Of a DNA stretch of 64,000 nucleotides, positions 1 through 9,095 are shown piece after piece. The position numbers and the translations under genes are program-made. Source of the DNA: Paracoccaceae bacterium. GTDB taxonomy: Bacteria; Pseudomonadota; Alphaproteobacteria; Rhodobacterales; Rhodobacteraceae. Numbering within the stretch: the first letter of the stretch is position 1; every line of letters starts with the position of its first letter. The notes under the pieces are model-generated. The model made no database searches. It was not told the origin of the DNA and saw only the letters and a list, made by a program, of their open reading frames with translations. Where the stretch lies: assembly GCA_013003075.1 (NCBI GenBank), contig JABDLJ010000039.1, forward strand, positions 1 to 64,000, given 5' to 3'.

Positions 1-2
1 GG

Positions 3-701
3 CGCCCGCTGCGCCGCTGGCTGGCGCGGTGGGTCATCGGCTGGGCCAAGGCGCGGGTGCGCGACCGCGAGAACCTGCGCTTTGAGCGTACCCGCATCTT
101 CGGGCGCGCGCGTCAGGTGTTCCTGGCCCTTGGCCGCGAGTTCACCGCGCTTGGGCTCTTGCGCGCGCCGCGCGATGTCTTCTATCTCACCACCGCCGAG
201 GTCCTCGGCGCGGTCGAGGGGTTTGGCCTGTCGCCGGAACTTTCCGCGCTGGCCGAGATGCGCGCCGCCGAAGACGCGCAATCGGCGCAGCGCCCCGATC
301 CGCCCGAGCGCGTCGAGCTGCGCGGGCCGACGGCCGCGGCGGCCTCGACCGCGCAACCGGCGCCTGCCGCCGCCGGCACATCGGAAGCCGAACGCACCGG
401 CACCGGATGCTCGGCCGGGACGGTGACGGCCAAGGCGCGGGTGATCCGCGATCCGCGCCGCGAAAGCCTTGCGCCCGGCGATATCCTTGTGGCGCGGCAC
501 ACCGACCCAGGCTGGATCGCGGTTTTCTCCAACGCCTCCGCCATCGTGGTCGAGCGCGGCTCGCTTCTGTCGCATTCGGCCATCGTGGCGCGCGAGCTTG
601 GCATTCCTTGCGTGGTCGGGCTGAAGGGCGCAACCGACTGGATCGCCGATGGCGAGACCATCACGGTGAATGGCGGCACCGGCCGGGTCTCAAAGACATG
701 A
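3..701 (+). CDS. PEP-utilising enzyme, C-terminal part (partial)
   Basis: The reading frame is already open at the window edge, so the 5' part of the gene is missing. The visible 232 residues begin with a basic helical stretch (RPLRRWLARWVIGWAKARVR) typical of the region before the mobile domain in PEP synthase-like and rifampin-phosphotransferase-like proteins. An Ala/Pro-rich linker follows, then a PEP-utilisers mobile domain. The phosphohistidine loop GSLLSHSAIVARELGIP is intact, with His in the expected place. These enzymes move a phosphoryl group from ATP or PEP through that His to a small acceptor; the acceptor here cannot be told. The stop codon overlaps the next start (ATGA at 698-701), so the gene heads or continues a coupled operon with the BtaA-like gene. 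The family assignment is firm, the substrate unknown. Confidence 0.85.
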   Translation, partial: RPLRRWLARWVIGWAKARVRDRENLRFERTRIFGRARQVFLALGREFTALGLLRAPRDVFYLTTAEVLGAVEGFGLSPELSALAEMRAAEDAQSAQRPDPPERVELRGPTAAAASTAQPAPAAAGTSEAERTGTGCSAGTVTAKARVIRDPRRESLAPGDILVARHTDPGWIAVFSNASAIVVERGSLLSHSAIVARELGIPCVVGLKGATDWIADGETITVNGGTGRVSKT

Positions 702-1801
702 TGCAAGGCGCTGAAATTGCAGCAAAAGCGCGGTTCGACCATATTCGCTATGCGCAGCTTTGGGAAGATGCCGACGTTCTGTGTTCGGCGCTTCCGCAAG
801 ACCCCGGCGCGACGTTCGTGTCGATCTGCGGCGCCGGGGACAATGCGCTGGCGATGCTGACGCTCGATCCCCGGCGGGTGGTGACACTGGATCTGTCGCC
901 GGCACAGATCGCGTGCCTGCGGCTCCGCATCGCCGCTTTGCGCACGCTGGATCATGCCGAGTTCCTCGAACTGATGGGCGCGCGGCCCAGCGACCGGCGC
1001 GCGGCGCTTCTGGCCCGTGCCTGCGCAGACATGCCGGACGATCTGCGCGCCTTCTGGGACGCGCAACGCGCCGGCGTGGTCCGCCATGGCGCCGGCGGGA
1101 TCGGCAAGTTCGAGCGCTATTTCCGCATCTTCCGAACCTGGCTGCTGCCGCTTGTCCATACGCGGAGCACGATCAAGGACATCTTCGTCTCGCGGCCCAA
1201 AGACGCGCGCGAGATCTTCCTGCGAACCCGGTTCAACACCTGGCGCTGGCGGCTATTGCTGCGGGTCTTCTTCTCGAACGCGGTGATGGGGCGCATGGGG
1301 CGCGATACGGCCTTTTTCGAGCATGTCGAGGGCAGCGCGTCCGAGCATGTCGCGCGGCGCATTTGGCACGCGGCGGTCGAATGCGATCCGTCGCAAAACC
1401 CGTACCTGCACTGGATCATGACCGGCACGCATGGCGCTGCGCTTCCGATGGCCTGGCGCGCCGAACATTACCAGACGATCCAAAACCGGCTGGACCGGCT
1501 GGATATCCGGCAGGGCGCTTTGGAGGCATTTCTGACCACTGGCGAGCGGGCCGACGGGTTCAACCTGTCGGATATCTTCGAATACATGTCAGAGCCGGTC
1601 TTCGATGAGGTCTATGGGGGCATCCTGGGCGCGGCCAATCCCGGCGCACGTCTGGTCTACTGGAACATGATGGTGCCGCGCCGGGGCCGCGGCGAGAACG
1701 CAAGACGGGTCCGCCGGTTACGCAATCTCGAAGATCGGCTGAAGGCCACCGACAAGGCGTTTTTCTATTCCGATTTCGTGGTCGAAGAGGTGCTGGCGTG
1801 A
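698..1801 (+). CDS. BtaA-like (DUF3419) aminocarboxypropyl transferase
   Basis: A 367-residue protein starting at the ATG inside the ATGA overlap. It has the DUF3419/BtaA signature: a YAQLWEDADV segment near the N-terminus, the SAM-binding glycine loop SICGAGDNALAML, then VVTLDLSPAQIACLRLRIAA. BtaA of Rhodobacter sphaeroides moves the 3-amino-3-carboxypropyl group of S-adenosylmethionine to diacylglycerol as the first step of betaine-lipid synthesis. The usual partner BtaB (N-methyltransferase) is not next to this gene. Its neighbours are instead a polyprenol-kinase-like membrane protein, a GNAT protein and an acyl ligase, so the acceptor may be another lipid or alcohol. A BtaA fold is well supported; the exact acceptor is inference. 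Confidence 0.8.
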   Translation: MMQGAEIAAKARFDHIRYAQLWEDADVLCSALPQDPGATFVSICGAGDNALAMLTLDPRRVVTLDLSPAQIACLRLRIAALRTLDHAEFLELMGARPSDRRAALLARACADMPDDLRAFWDAQRAGVVRHGAGGIGKFERYFRIFRTWLLPLVHTRSTIKDIFVSRPKDAREIFLRTRFNTWRWRLLLRVFFSNAVMGRMGRDTAFFEHVEGSASEHVARRIWHAAVECDPSQNPYLHWIMTGTHGAALPMAWRAEHYQTIQNRLDRLDIRQGALEAFLTTGERADGFNLSDIFEYMSEPVFDEVYGGILGAANPGARLVYWNMMVPRRGRGENARRVRRLRNLEDRLKATDKAFFYSDFVVEEVLA

Positions 1802-3126
1802 CCGGCGCGGGGCAGGCTTTGGTCGCCTTCGGCTCGGTCGCGGCGCTTCTGGCGCTGATGGCGCTTGTGCGTCTTGCCGCGTCCAGGCGCGGCCTTGGTC
1901 CCGAGGTGCAGCGCAAGCTGGTACATATCGGAACCGGGCTTTACGCGCTCAGCCTGCCGTGGCTCTTCACCGATGATTGGCCGGTCTACATGCTGATCGG
2001 GCTGACGCTGGGCGTGATGACGGTGTTGCGGCTGCCGGGGATCAGGAAGGGCGGCATCGGCGAGGCGCTGCACGGGGTCGAGCGGCAATCCTACGGTGAC
2101 TTTCTGCTGGCGCTGGCGGTCGGCGTCGTTTTTCTGCTGTCGGACGACCAAGCGATCCTTTACGTCCTGCCGCTTGCGATCCTGACGCTAAGCGATGCCG
2201 CCGCGGCGCTGACCGGAAGCCGCTACGGGCACGTCTTCTTCGCGGTCGAGGACGGCCGCAAGAGCGTCGAGGGCTCGGCCGTCTTCTTTCTCGTCAGCCT
2301 GATCCTGGCGATGATCTGCCTCTTGCTTCTGTCCGATATCGCGCGGGCGAACGTGATCGTCGTCGCCCTGATCGTGGCCGCCTTCGGAACGCTGGTCGAG
2401 GCCGAAAGCTGGCGCGGGTTCGACAACTTCTTCCTGCCGGCAGGGCTTTTGGTATTTCTCGAAGCGCATATGAACAGCCCCGCGCCGGTGCTGGTGGCGG
2501 TGGCCACCGCGTTCGGCCTTGCGGTCTGGGCGGCGCATGTTCTGGCGGCGCGCCTTGGCGGCAAGGCCCACGAGGCGCGGCTTTACGTGATAACGGCGTT
2601 TCTGCTATATTCGGTGACCGCGCCGCACAACACGCTGCTGCCGCTGCTGGCACTGCTGGCGCACGCATTCTCCAACGCCCAGACCCCCTGCGCCGCGCGC
2701 CATCCGGTGCTGGACGTGGTGGCCGCCGTGGCGCTTCTCAGCTTCGGCTGGCTGACGCTTGGCCTGGTGACCGGTCTTAATGCGCTGGGGTTTTATGCCA
2801 TCACCTCGATGGCGCTGGCGGCCGGCCTGGTGGCGCTGGGGCTTGGCAAACGGCCGCTTGTGCTGCGCATCGCCGGGGCGCTTTTGGTCGCCGCCGCGCT
2901 CTTTTCCGCGTTCCAGTGGCTGACCGCGCTCAACACCGGCGCCTCCGGCTGGGCCGGCGATCTGCGCGGCCTGGGGCTTTGTGCGCTGGCGCTGGCCCTG
3001 GTGCCGACGCTGGCGCGGCCCGGCGCATTTCTGCACGATCGAGTGCTCAAGCTGACTGCGCTCTCGCTCTTGTGCCCGGTCGCGGGCTATCTTTGGATGG
3101 CAACTGCGGCGGGATGGCCCGGATGA
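1798..3126 (+). CDS. Polyprenol/phytol kinase-like membrane protein with extra membrane domain
   Basis: A 442-residue polytopic membrane protein starting at GTG in a GTGA overlap with the previous gene. The first half (about residues 1-230) matches the dolichol/phytol kinase and CDP-diglyceride synthase superfamily. It has the RKLVHIGTGL motif near residue 38, LSDAAAALTGSRYG around residue 130 and KSVEGSAVFF, the lysine-containing stretch used by CTP-dependent lipid kinases. The second half has about six further hydrophobic segments not typical of the short kinase family. The likely role is phosphorylation or nucleotide activation of a membrane lipid alcohol. Tight coupling to the BtaA-like and GNAT genes supports a shared lipid pathway. 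The substrate is unknown. Confidence 0.7.
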   Translation: MTGAGQALVAFGSVAALLALMALVRLAASRRGLGPEVQRKLVHIGTGLYALSLPWLFTDDWPVYMLIGLTLGVMTVLRLPGIRKGGIGEALHGVERQSYGDFLLALAVGVVFLLSDDQAILYVLPLAILTLSDAAAALTGSRYGHVFFAVEDGRKSVEGSAVFFLVSLILAMICLLLLSDIARANVIVVALIVAAFGTLVEAESWRGFDNFFLPAGLLVFLEAHMNSPAPVLVAVATAFGLAVWAAHVLAARLGGKAHEARLYVITAFLLYSVTAPHNTLLPLLALLAHAFSNAQTPCAARHPVLDVVAAVALLSFGWLTLGLVTGLNALGFYAITSMALAAGLVALGLGKRPLVLRIAGALLVAAALFSAFQWLTALNTGASGWAGDLRGLGLCALALALVPTLARPGAFLHDRVLKLTALSLLCPVAGYLWMATAAGWPG

Positions 3127-3965
3127 GCGAGACGATGTCAAACGAAGGCGCAAGCCTTGCGCTGTACCGCGATGCGCCAGACTGGGACGGCGCGGCGCCC
3201 ACGATGGCGGCCGGCAAGTTCAAGTGTGAGAGCGCTGAGGCGGGCGCAGCCCTGCTTGGGGCCGCCGCCGAGACCGCGAAAGCGGAAGGCGCAGCCGGCC
3301 TGATCGGGCCGATGGACGGCGACACCTGGCACAGCTATCGCGTCGTTACGCAATCCGTGGACGTGCCGCCCTTCCTTCTGGAGCCGACATCGGGCCCGCA
3401 TGATTTGGCGGCCTTCAGGCAAGCCGGCTTCGCGCCGATTGCGAAGTATTGCTCTGCCTCGGTGCCGCTGCCAGATGTCCCGCCCGCGCGGCCCGGTAAA
3501 ACCGACGCCTTCACCATCGAACCCTGGGACGGGCAGGATGCCGAGGCGCTCTTTGCCCAGGTCCACGCGCTTTCGTGCACTGCCTTTGCCAGGAACGCGT
3601 TCTACAAACCGATCGGGCTTGACGCGTTCCTGACGATGTACATGCCGATCGTACCCTTGCTGAAGAAAGAGCTGATCTTCTTTGCGCGCACGGCCAGCGG
3701 CGAACTTGTAGGCTTTCTCTTCGGCGTGCCCAACTATGCCGAAGGCCCGGCTCCGCGTGCCGCGATCCTGAAGACCTACGCCAGCTTGTCGAAAGGCGCG
3801 GGGTTCGCGCTCAGCTCGCGCTTCTACGACAGCGCGCGTAAGGCCGGATACGACACCGCGATCCATGCGCTGATGCATGACAGCAATCTTTCCGCGCTGC
3901 GCAGCGCGATGAACAACGCGCATGTCTTTCGCCACTACGCGCTGATGGGCAAGCGCCTTGACTGA
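3123..3965 (+). CDS. GNAT-family acyltransferase-like protein
   Basis: A 280-residue protein starting at the ATG of an ATGA overlap with the membrane-protein gene; the longer upstream frame has no support because it would lie inside that gene. The layout fits the two-lobed GNAT proteins of this type. An N-terminal lobe contains GLIGPMDGDTWHSYRVV, followed by a linker with paired Pro residues. A C-terminal lobe ends in AGYDTAIHALMHDSNLSALRS, the region that normally holds the last strands and helix of the acetyl-CoA fold. The substrate cannot be read from sequence. Being sandwiched between a lipid-kinase-like gene and an AMP-forming ligase gene suggests acyl or aminoacyl transfer in the same pathway. 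Confidence 0.65.
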   Translation: MSETMSNEGASLALYRDAPDWDGAAPTMAAGKFKCESAEAGAALLGAAAETAKAEGAAGLIGPMDGDTWHSYRVVTQSVDVPPFLLEPTSGPHDLAAFRQAGFAPIAKYCSASVPLPDVPPARPGKTDAFTIEPWDGQDAEALFAQVHALSCTAFARNAFYKPIGLDAFLTMYMPIVPLLKKELIFFARTASGELVGFLFGVPNYAEGPAPRAAILKTYASLSKGAGFALSSRFYDSARKAGYDTAIHALMHDSNLSALRSAMNNAHVFRHYALMGKRLD

Positions 3966-5388
3966 GACCCTGGCCGAGACGTTTTCCCGTGCGGCGAAGC
4001 GATTTGGGGCGCGTACCGCGCTGGTCGAGGGCGACGGGACGGACGTCAGCTTTGCCGATCTGAAGGCCCGCGCCGACCGGTTTGCCGCGGCCTGGGCGGC
4101 GCGCGGAATGCGCAAGGGCGACCGCATTCTGGTGGCGATGCCGGTCGGCGCGGATCTTTATGCCGCGCTTTGCGCGATGTGGCAGCTTGGCGCGGTGGCG
4201 GTGCTGCCCGAGCCGGCGATGGGGCTTGCCGGCGTGCGCCACGCGGTCGCCTCGGCCGGGGTTTGCGGGTTTTGCGCCTCGGGCAAATACCTCTGGGCGC
4301 GGGTGCTGGTGCCGGGGCTTTGGTTCAAGAGGCTCTACCGCCCGGCGGCATCGGGCAGTGCGGGGCAGGCACCGGGCACCGCGGTGGCGGGCGAGGATCT
4401 TGCGCTGATCTCGTTCACCTCGGGCTCGACCGGTGCACCGAAGGCCATCGGGCGCAGCCATGGCTTTCTCAAGGCGCAGGAGGCGGCGGTCGCGCCCATG
4501 CTTGCCTCAGCCCGGGACGAGCGCGATCTGGTCGCCTTTCCCGTCTTCGCGCTGATCAACCTGGCCGAGGGGCGCACGTCGGTTCTGCCGAACTGGCCGA
4601 TGACCCAGATCGAAGCCGTCACCCCGGCGCAGCTTGAGGCCTGGTGCGCCATCCAAAACGTCACCCGCGCCCTGCTGCCCCCGGCCTTGTGCGAGACGCT
4701 CGCCCAGGGCGATATTCCCGACACTGTGCACACGCTTTTCACCGGCGGCGGGCCCGTCTTTCCCGATCTCATCGCGCGCCTGCGCGAGCGCAGCCCGGGC
4801 CTGCGCATCGTGTCGGTCTACGGCTCGACCGAGGCCGAGCCCATTGCCGAGATCGACGCCGACGATGTGTCAGATGCAGATCTGGCGGCGATGCAGGCCG
4901 GGCAGGGGCTCTTGGCGGGCCGGACGGTGCCGCAGGTTGCGCTGCGCATCGAAGACGGCGAAATCCTGGTGACGGGCGATCACGTCAACAAGGGCTATCT
5001 TGACCCGGCGCGCGACGCGGGCGCCAAGGTGAAAGAGGGCGGCACGGTTTGGCACCGGACAGGCGATGCCGGCCGCATCGACACGGACGGGCGGCTATGG
5101 CTGCTGGGGCGCCACGGCGCCAGTGTGAAGACCGAGGCCGGCACGCTTTTTCCCTTCGCGGTCGAGACCGCCGCCCGGCTTTGGCCCGGCGTCGCGCGGG
5201 CCGCGCTGACAGAGATCGGCGGCCAGGCGGTTCTGGCGCTGCAAGGGGCCGAGCCCAGCCCCGGCGACTGGGCCGAGCGCGCGGGACAACTTGGTGTCGC
5301 ATCCGTGCGGGCCGTGGGGCACATCCCGCTCGACCGGCGGCATCGCTCGAAGGTGGACTACCCAGCGCTGCGCAAGCTTCTGGATTGA
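3958..5388 (+). CDS. AMP-forming acyl-CoA synthetase/ligase family protein
   Basis: A 476-residue adenylate-forming enzyme that starts at TTG, 8 bases before the end of the GNAT gene. The ATP-binding P-loop FTSGSTGAPKAIGRSH is canonical, followed by VYGSTEAEPI (the A5 motif, usually YGxTE) and HRTGDAGRIDTDGRLWLLGR (A7/A8). The tail HIPLDRRHRSKVDYPALRK holds the C-terminal lysine region. It probably activates a fatty or other carboxylic acid as acyl-AMP for transfer to CoA or another acceptor. It is short for a fatty-acyl-CoA synthetase, so a specialised substrate is likely. It is the last gene of the coupled operon; the next gene, lipA, is 162 bases away and has its own promoter candidate. 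Confidence 0.85.
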   Translation: MTETLAETFSRAAKRFGARTALVEGDGTDVSFADLKARADRFAAAWAARGMRKGDRILVAMPVGADLYAALCAMWQLGAVAVLPEPAMGLAGVRHAVASAGVCGFCASGKYLWARVLVPGLWFKRLYRPAASGSAGQAPGTAVAGEDLALISFTSGSTGAPKAIGRSHGFLKAQEAAVAPMLASARDERDLVAFPVFALINLAEGRTSVLPNWPMTQIEAVTPAQLEAWCAIQNVTRALLPPALCETLAQGDIPDTVHTLFTGGGPVFPDLIARLRERSPGLRIVSVYGSTEAEPIAEIDADDVSDADLAAMQAGQGLLAGRTVPQVALRIEDGEILVTGDHVNKGYLDPARDAGAKVKEGGTVWHRTGDAGRIDTDGRLWLLGRHGASVKTEAGTLFPFAVETAARLWPGVARAALTEIGGQAVLALQGAEPSPGDWAERAGQLGVASVRAVGHIPLDRRHRSKVDYPALRKLLD

Positions 5389-5492
5389 AAAGGCAAAAAC
5401 CCGATGGAATAAACGGGCTGCGGATCACGGGGGCGTGACAGGCGACGGGCCATGCGCCACCCGCAAAGCGGCCATTCCCGGGCGCCGGCCCA

Positions 5493-5521
5493 TTGGACAA
5501 GCAGGGGCCGACGGGCTATCT
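5493..5521 (+). promoter_or_regulatory. Candidate sigma-70-type promoter for lipA
   Basis: TTGGAC at 5493-5498, a 17-base spacer and CTATCT at 5516-5521, 29 bases before the lipA start. Both hexamers are imperfect, so this rests on spacing and position. Confidence 0.35.
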
Positions 5522-5550
5522 GAAGGGTCTGGTAAGCGGAGCAGAGTTCC

Positions 5551-6522
5551 ATGGCCACTGGCGATGAAAAATCACGCGATCTGAAAATCCCCGGCGAGCG
5601 CCATCCCGAAAAGGCGAAGCGCCCGGACACCGAGCGGCTGCGCAAGCCCGACTGGATCCGCGTCAAGGCCCCCAACTCCGAGGGGTATCGCAAGACCCGT
5701 GACATCATGCGCGACAACAATCTGGTCACCGTCTGCGAAGAGGCCGGCTGCCCCAACGTGGGCGAATGCTGGAGCCAGGGCCACGCCACCATGATGATCA
5801 TGGGCGAGATCTGCACCCGCGGCTGCACCTTCTGCAACGTCGCCACCGGACGGCCCGATGCACTTGATGCGTTCGAGCCGGGACGCGTCGCGCATGCGGT
5901 CGAAAAGCTGGGGCTCAACCACGTGGTGATCACCTCGGTGGACCGCGACGATCTGGAAGATGGCGGCGCCGAGCACATCGCCCAGACAATCCGCGCCGTG
6001 CGCCACCGCGCACCGGGCACCACGATAGAAGTCCTGACGCCCGATTTCCTGAAATGCCCGGCCTCGGCGCTGGAAGCGGTGGTCGAGGCGCGTCCCGACG
6101 TCTTCAACCACAACCTTGAAACAGTGCCCGGCCTTTACCCCGAGGTGCGCCCCGGCGCGCGCTATTTCCACTCGCTGCGCCTTCTGGAGCGGGTCAAGGA
6201 GCTCGATCCGGCGATGTTCACCAAATCGGGCATCATGGTGGGGCTCGGCGAAGACCGCCAGGCCGTTCTGCAGGTCATGGACGACATGCGCGCCGCCGAT
6301 GTCGATTTCCTGACCATCGGGCAATATCTGCAGCCAACACCGAAACACCATGTGGTCGCGCGCTTCGTGACGCCGGACGAATTCAAATCCTACGAGAAGG
6401 CGGCGTTCGGCAAGGGGTTCCTGATGGTCTCGGCGTCCCCGCTGACCCGGTCGTCCTACCACGCGGGCGATGATTTCGAGCGTCTGCGGAAGGCCCGCAA
6501 CGCCAAGCTGGGCCAGGCCTGA
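5551..6522 (+). CDS. lipA: Lipoyl synthase
   Basis: A 323-residue radical-SAM enzyme that inserts two sulfurs into octanoyl groups on the E2 subunits of 2-oxoacid dehydrogenases and on GcvH. Both iron-sulfur cluster motifs are present: the auxiliary cluster cysteines in [12 protein letters not shown] and the radical-SAM CTRGCTFC. The C-terminal [14 protein letters not shown] segment contains the RSSY motif that supplies the serine ligand to the auxiliary cluster. Length and order are standard. It stands alone here, with lipB not adjacent. The gene ends 52 bases before the convergent diheme cytochrome gene, without an evident strong terminator. Confidence 0.98.
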   Translation: MATGDEKSRDLKIPGERHPEKAKRPDTERLRKPDWIRVKAPNSEGYRKTRDIMRDNNLVTVCEEAGCPNVGECWSQGHATMMIMGEICTRGCTFCNVATGRPDALDAFEPGRVAHAVEKLGLNHVVITSVDRDDLEDGGAEHIAQTIRAVRHRAPGTTIEVLTPDFLKCPASALEAVVEARPDVFNHNLETVPGLYPEVRPGARYFHSLRLLERVKELDPAMFTKSGIMVGLGEDRQAVLQVMDDMRAADVDFLTIGQYLQPTPKHHVVARFVTPDEFKSYEKAAFGKGFLMVSASPLTRSSYHAGDDFERLRKARNAKLGQA

Positions 6523-6574
6523 CAGAGACCCGCACACGCTTCGCCACGGTGGCGCGATCCCGCATCCCAGATGC

Positions 6575-7465
6575 CTATTGCGCTGGCGGCACCGATTTGA
6601 CGTAAGCCGCGATCGCCGCAAGATCCTCGTCCGGCAGTTGCGACAGAGACGCGACGACATCGGTCATGCTGCCGCCGGCCACGTCGAACTCTGGCGTGAA
6701 GCCGGACTTCAGATAGGACGCGGTATCGGCATGGGACCAATCGAATTGCGCTGGCGAGATATTGGGGATCCGGCCCTTGCCTGAGGGGTTCGGCGCGCCG
6801 GCGAACCAGCGGGCGGTCTCAAGCCCGCCAAGCGCACCGCGCGGGGTATGGCATTCGCCGCAATGGCCAAGGCTTTCAGCCAGGTACCGTCCGCGCTCGA
6901 GCACCGGGTCGGCGCCGACATCAACAATCCAGTCCTCATCGGAAAAGAGCAGTTTCCAGCCGCCAATGGACAGGCGGATATTGAACGGAAAGCCGACCTC
7001 GTGCGCTTTGCTTGGCGTGGGATCGGTGGGCAGGGTGCGCAGGAATGCGGTAAGCGAGACCAGATCGGCAAGCTCGGCCTTTTGGTAGGACGTGTAGGGG
7101 AAGGCGGGGTAATAGTGCTCGCCCTCCGGCGATGTGCCATATTTGACAGCCGAGATGATCTCGGCATCGCTCCAACCGCCGATGCCCGATTGCGGATCGC
7201 TGGAGATGTTGGGCGCATAAAATGTGCCGAACTGGCTTTGGAACGCCTTGCCGCCGGCAAGCACAAGTTTGGCTTCATCGCTTGCATCCGGGGCCGCGTG
7301 GCACGAGCCGCACCCCGCGGCGTAGTAGATCATCTCGCCGCGTGCCAGGTCTGGGGCAAGATCGGCGAAGGCGGACGCCGCAACCGTTTTGGGCCGCGTC
7401 ACAAACACGCCGATGCCGGCGGCCGCAGCCGCCAGCACCATAAGCGTCAGAAAGGCGCGTCGCAT
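6575..7465 (-). CDS. Diheme cytochrome c
   Basis: A 296-residue exported protein. An N-terminal hydrophobic segment (about residues 2-20) acts as signal peptide or membrane anchor. Two class I cytochrome c domains follow, with heme sites CGSCH near residue 52 and CGECH near residue 202. The layout (ARGEMIYYAAGCGSCH, later NISP/NISS loops) resembles the diheme cytochrome subunits and electron carriers of periplasmic dehydrogenases. It begins 14 bases after the cytochrome c-prime-like gene on the same strand, so the two probably form an operon. No partner dehydrogenase gene is in the window, so its electron donor is unknown. Confidence 0.9.
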   Translation of the reverse strand: MRRAFLTLMVLAAAAAGIGVFVTRPKTVAASAFADLAPDLARGEMIYYAAGCGSCHAAPDASDEAKLVLAGGKAFQSQFGTFYAPNISSDPQSGIGGWSDAEIISAVKYGTSPEGEHYYPAFPYTSYQKAELADLVSLTAFLRTLPTDPTPSKAHEVGFPFNIRLSIGGWKLLFSDEDWIVDVGADPVLERGRYLAESLGHCGECHTPRGALGGLETARWFAGAPNPSGKGRIPNISPAQFDWSHADTASYLKSGFTPEFDVAGGSMTDVVASLSQLPDEDLAAIAAYVKSVPPAQ

Positions 7466-7479
7466 GGCGCGACTTCAGG

Positions 7480-7950
7480 TCAGTTGTTGGACTGGCGGTA
7501 AGGCTTGTGGCAGCCGCCGCACGCACCGCCCACCGGGCCGATACCGGCCTGCAAAGCCTCCAGCCCATCGCCTGCACTGGCTTCAAGCGCGACAGCGGCG
7601 TCGACCATCGCCTTGGACTTGGTCAGGATGTCCGGGAAATCGTTCCAGATCGCCGGAAGCGCCCGGGTGCCTTCCATGCTGGCGTTGTCGGTGCCTTGCG
7701 GCCAATAGGCGCTTTGGTTCAGTTGCGCGAGCGTGGCGAGGTTTGTGGCGGCAGCGCTTGCAGCCTCGGCGTCATACTCTGTCTCGCCCTTGGCCATGGT
7801 GCCCAGAATGCCCAGATTGAACGAATAAAGCTGCATGTGCGACTGGCGCGCCTTGACCGCGGGGTTGGCCGCATGGCTGTCGGCGAAGGCGGCTCCGGCG
7901 ATAACGGCCGCGCCAAGCGACAGCGCAAGGATGTTGCGGGTAATAGACAT
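7480..7950 (-). CDS. Cytochrome c-prime-like protein
   Basis: A 156-residue precursor starting at the ATG preceded by AGGAGG at good spacing; the longer frame upstream lacks a ribosome site. The first 22 or so residues form a Sec signal peptide ending in AGAAFA. The single heme motif CGGCH lies near the C-terminus (GGACGGCHKPYRQ), as in cytochrome c-prime, whose heme is bound at the end of a four-helix bundle. These proteins bind NO or act as periplasmic electron carriers. It precedes the diheme cytochrome gene and lies divergent from a LysR regulator, which may control the pair. Confidence 0.9.
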   Translation of the reverse strand: MSITRNILALSLGAAVIAGAAFADSHAANPAVKARQSHMQLYSFNLGILGTMAKGETEYDAEAASAAATNLATLAQLNQSAYWPQGTDNASMEGTRALPAIWNDFPDILTKSKAMVDAAVALEASAGDGLEALQAGIGPVGGACGGCHKPYRQSNN

Positions 7951-8052
7951 CAAGTATGACCTCCTGAATGGACATTTATATACCTTCCAATGCAATCTAG
8001 GCCTATTCGGTGCGAAGGCGAGTATCTAATATTGCAAGGCTATCTTCGATAA

Positions 8053-8907
8053 ATGCACAGCCAGAATTGGGATGATCTGCGCTTTGTCCTGGCGGTCGCC
8101 AAGATCGGCACGGTGTCGGGCGCGGCGCGGGCGCTCGGGGTCAATCACGCCACGGTCCTGCGCCGGATCGCCGCTTTTGAAGAGCGACATGGCCAGCCCC
8201 TTTTTGAGCGCACCGCACGGGGCTATGTAATCCCGCCCGAAAAGCTGCGCGTCCTGCAGGCGGCCCACGATGTGGAGGCGGCGGTCGAGACGGTGCGGCA
8301 ACTGATGAGCGACGGGCGCACCTCGCCCACCGGCCTTATTCGCATCACTTCGACCGACACGCTGAGCCTGACGGTACTGCCCGATATCCTGGGCGAGCTG
8401 CAACGCGAGCTGTCAGGGCTGCAGATCGAACTGATGACCAGCAATGCGCATGTCGACTTCTCGCGCCTGCACGCCCATATCACCGTCCGTCCAGCTAAGG
8501 TGCTGCCGGACGATCTGACCGGCGAGATCGCGGCCCAACTGGGCTTTGGCATCTTCGGCCCGCCGGGCGCGGAAGGCTGGCTGCGGCCGACCGGTCCGCT
8601 GACCCGCTCGCCGGCGGGCCAGTGGATGGCCGACAAGGTAAGTCCTCGCGACATGCGCGGCTCGGCCGACAGTTTTCCGGCGCTCGCCGCGCTGAGCCGG
8701 GCCAGCGGTGCGCGGGTGCTCTTGCCGCGTATCCTGGGCGCAGGACATCCGGGCCTGCGCGAGTTCGCCTGGCCCGAGCCGCTGCCGCAGGTACCGATCT
8801 GGGTGGCCAGCCACACCGAGATCGCGGGCAGCGCCCGATACCGCGCAGTGCGAAAAGCGCTTTGCGCAGCGCTGGCCAAACGCAAAGAGGCGCTTGGCGG
8901 TCCCTAG
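8053..8907 (+). CDS. LysR-family transcriptional regulator
   Basis: A 284-residue LysR-type regulator. The N-terminal winged helix-turn-helix (about residues 6-65, with FVLAVAKIGTVSGAARALG and NHATVLRRIAAFE) is clear. The remainder is an effector-binding domain of usual size. It is transcribed away from the cytochrome operon across a 102-base gap, the normal arrangement for a LysR regulator and its target, so control of the two cytochrome genes is a reasonable inference. Its stop codon TAG shares the CTAG tetranucleotide with the stop of the convergent small membrane-protein gene. Confidence 0.9.
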   Translation: MHSQNWDDLRFVLAVAKIGTVSGAARALGVNHATVLRRIAAFEERHGQPLFERTARGYVIPPEKLRVLQAAHDVEAAVETVRQLMSDGRTSPTGLIRITSTDTLSLTVLPDILGELQRELSGLQIELMTSNAHVDFSRLHAHITVRPAKVLPDDLTGEIAAQLGFGIFGPPGAEGWLRPTGPLTRSPAGQWMADKVSPRDMRGSADSFPALAALSRASGARVLLPRILGAGHPGLREFAWPEPLPQVPIWVASHTEIAGSARYRAVRKALCAALAKRKEALGGP

Positions 8908-9089
8908 CGCGCGATGCGCCCGCTGCCGGTCATGTTGGGCGTCAGCCATTGCGGAAAGCCGAAGATCTGCTCGGCCCCCCAAAGCAGGGCGCACACCAGC
9001 AAGATCGCCAGCACCAGCTTGACCCGCGCCTCGGAGGGCGGCCTTCGGGCCCATTTGGCCATGCGCAGAAATCCGATGGGAAAGCGCAT
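8904..9089 (-). CDS. Small membrane protein of unknown function
   Basis: A 61-residue protein with a basic N-terminus and one transmembrane helix (LVLAILLVCALLWGAEQIFG, about residues 25-44). It begins 6 bases after the hpt stop on the same strand, so it is probably co-transcribed with hpt. I believe similar short proteins occur beside hpt in other Rhodobacteraceae, but no function is known to me. Its stop overlaps the stop of the convergent LysR gene in a shared CTAG. Confidence 0.7.
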   Translation of the reverse strand: MRFPIGFLRMAKWARRPPSEARVKLVLAILLVCALLWGAEQIFGFPQWLTPNMTGSGRIAR

Positions 9090-9095
9090 GCCGGC

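Noticed and set aside
182-1159. A 325-codon minus-strand frame across the first two genes
   Set aside because: Antisense to the conserved PEP mobile domain and BtaA-like coding regions, with no recognisable domain.
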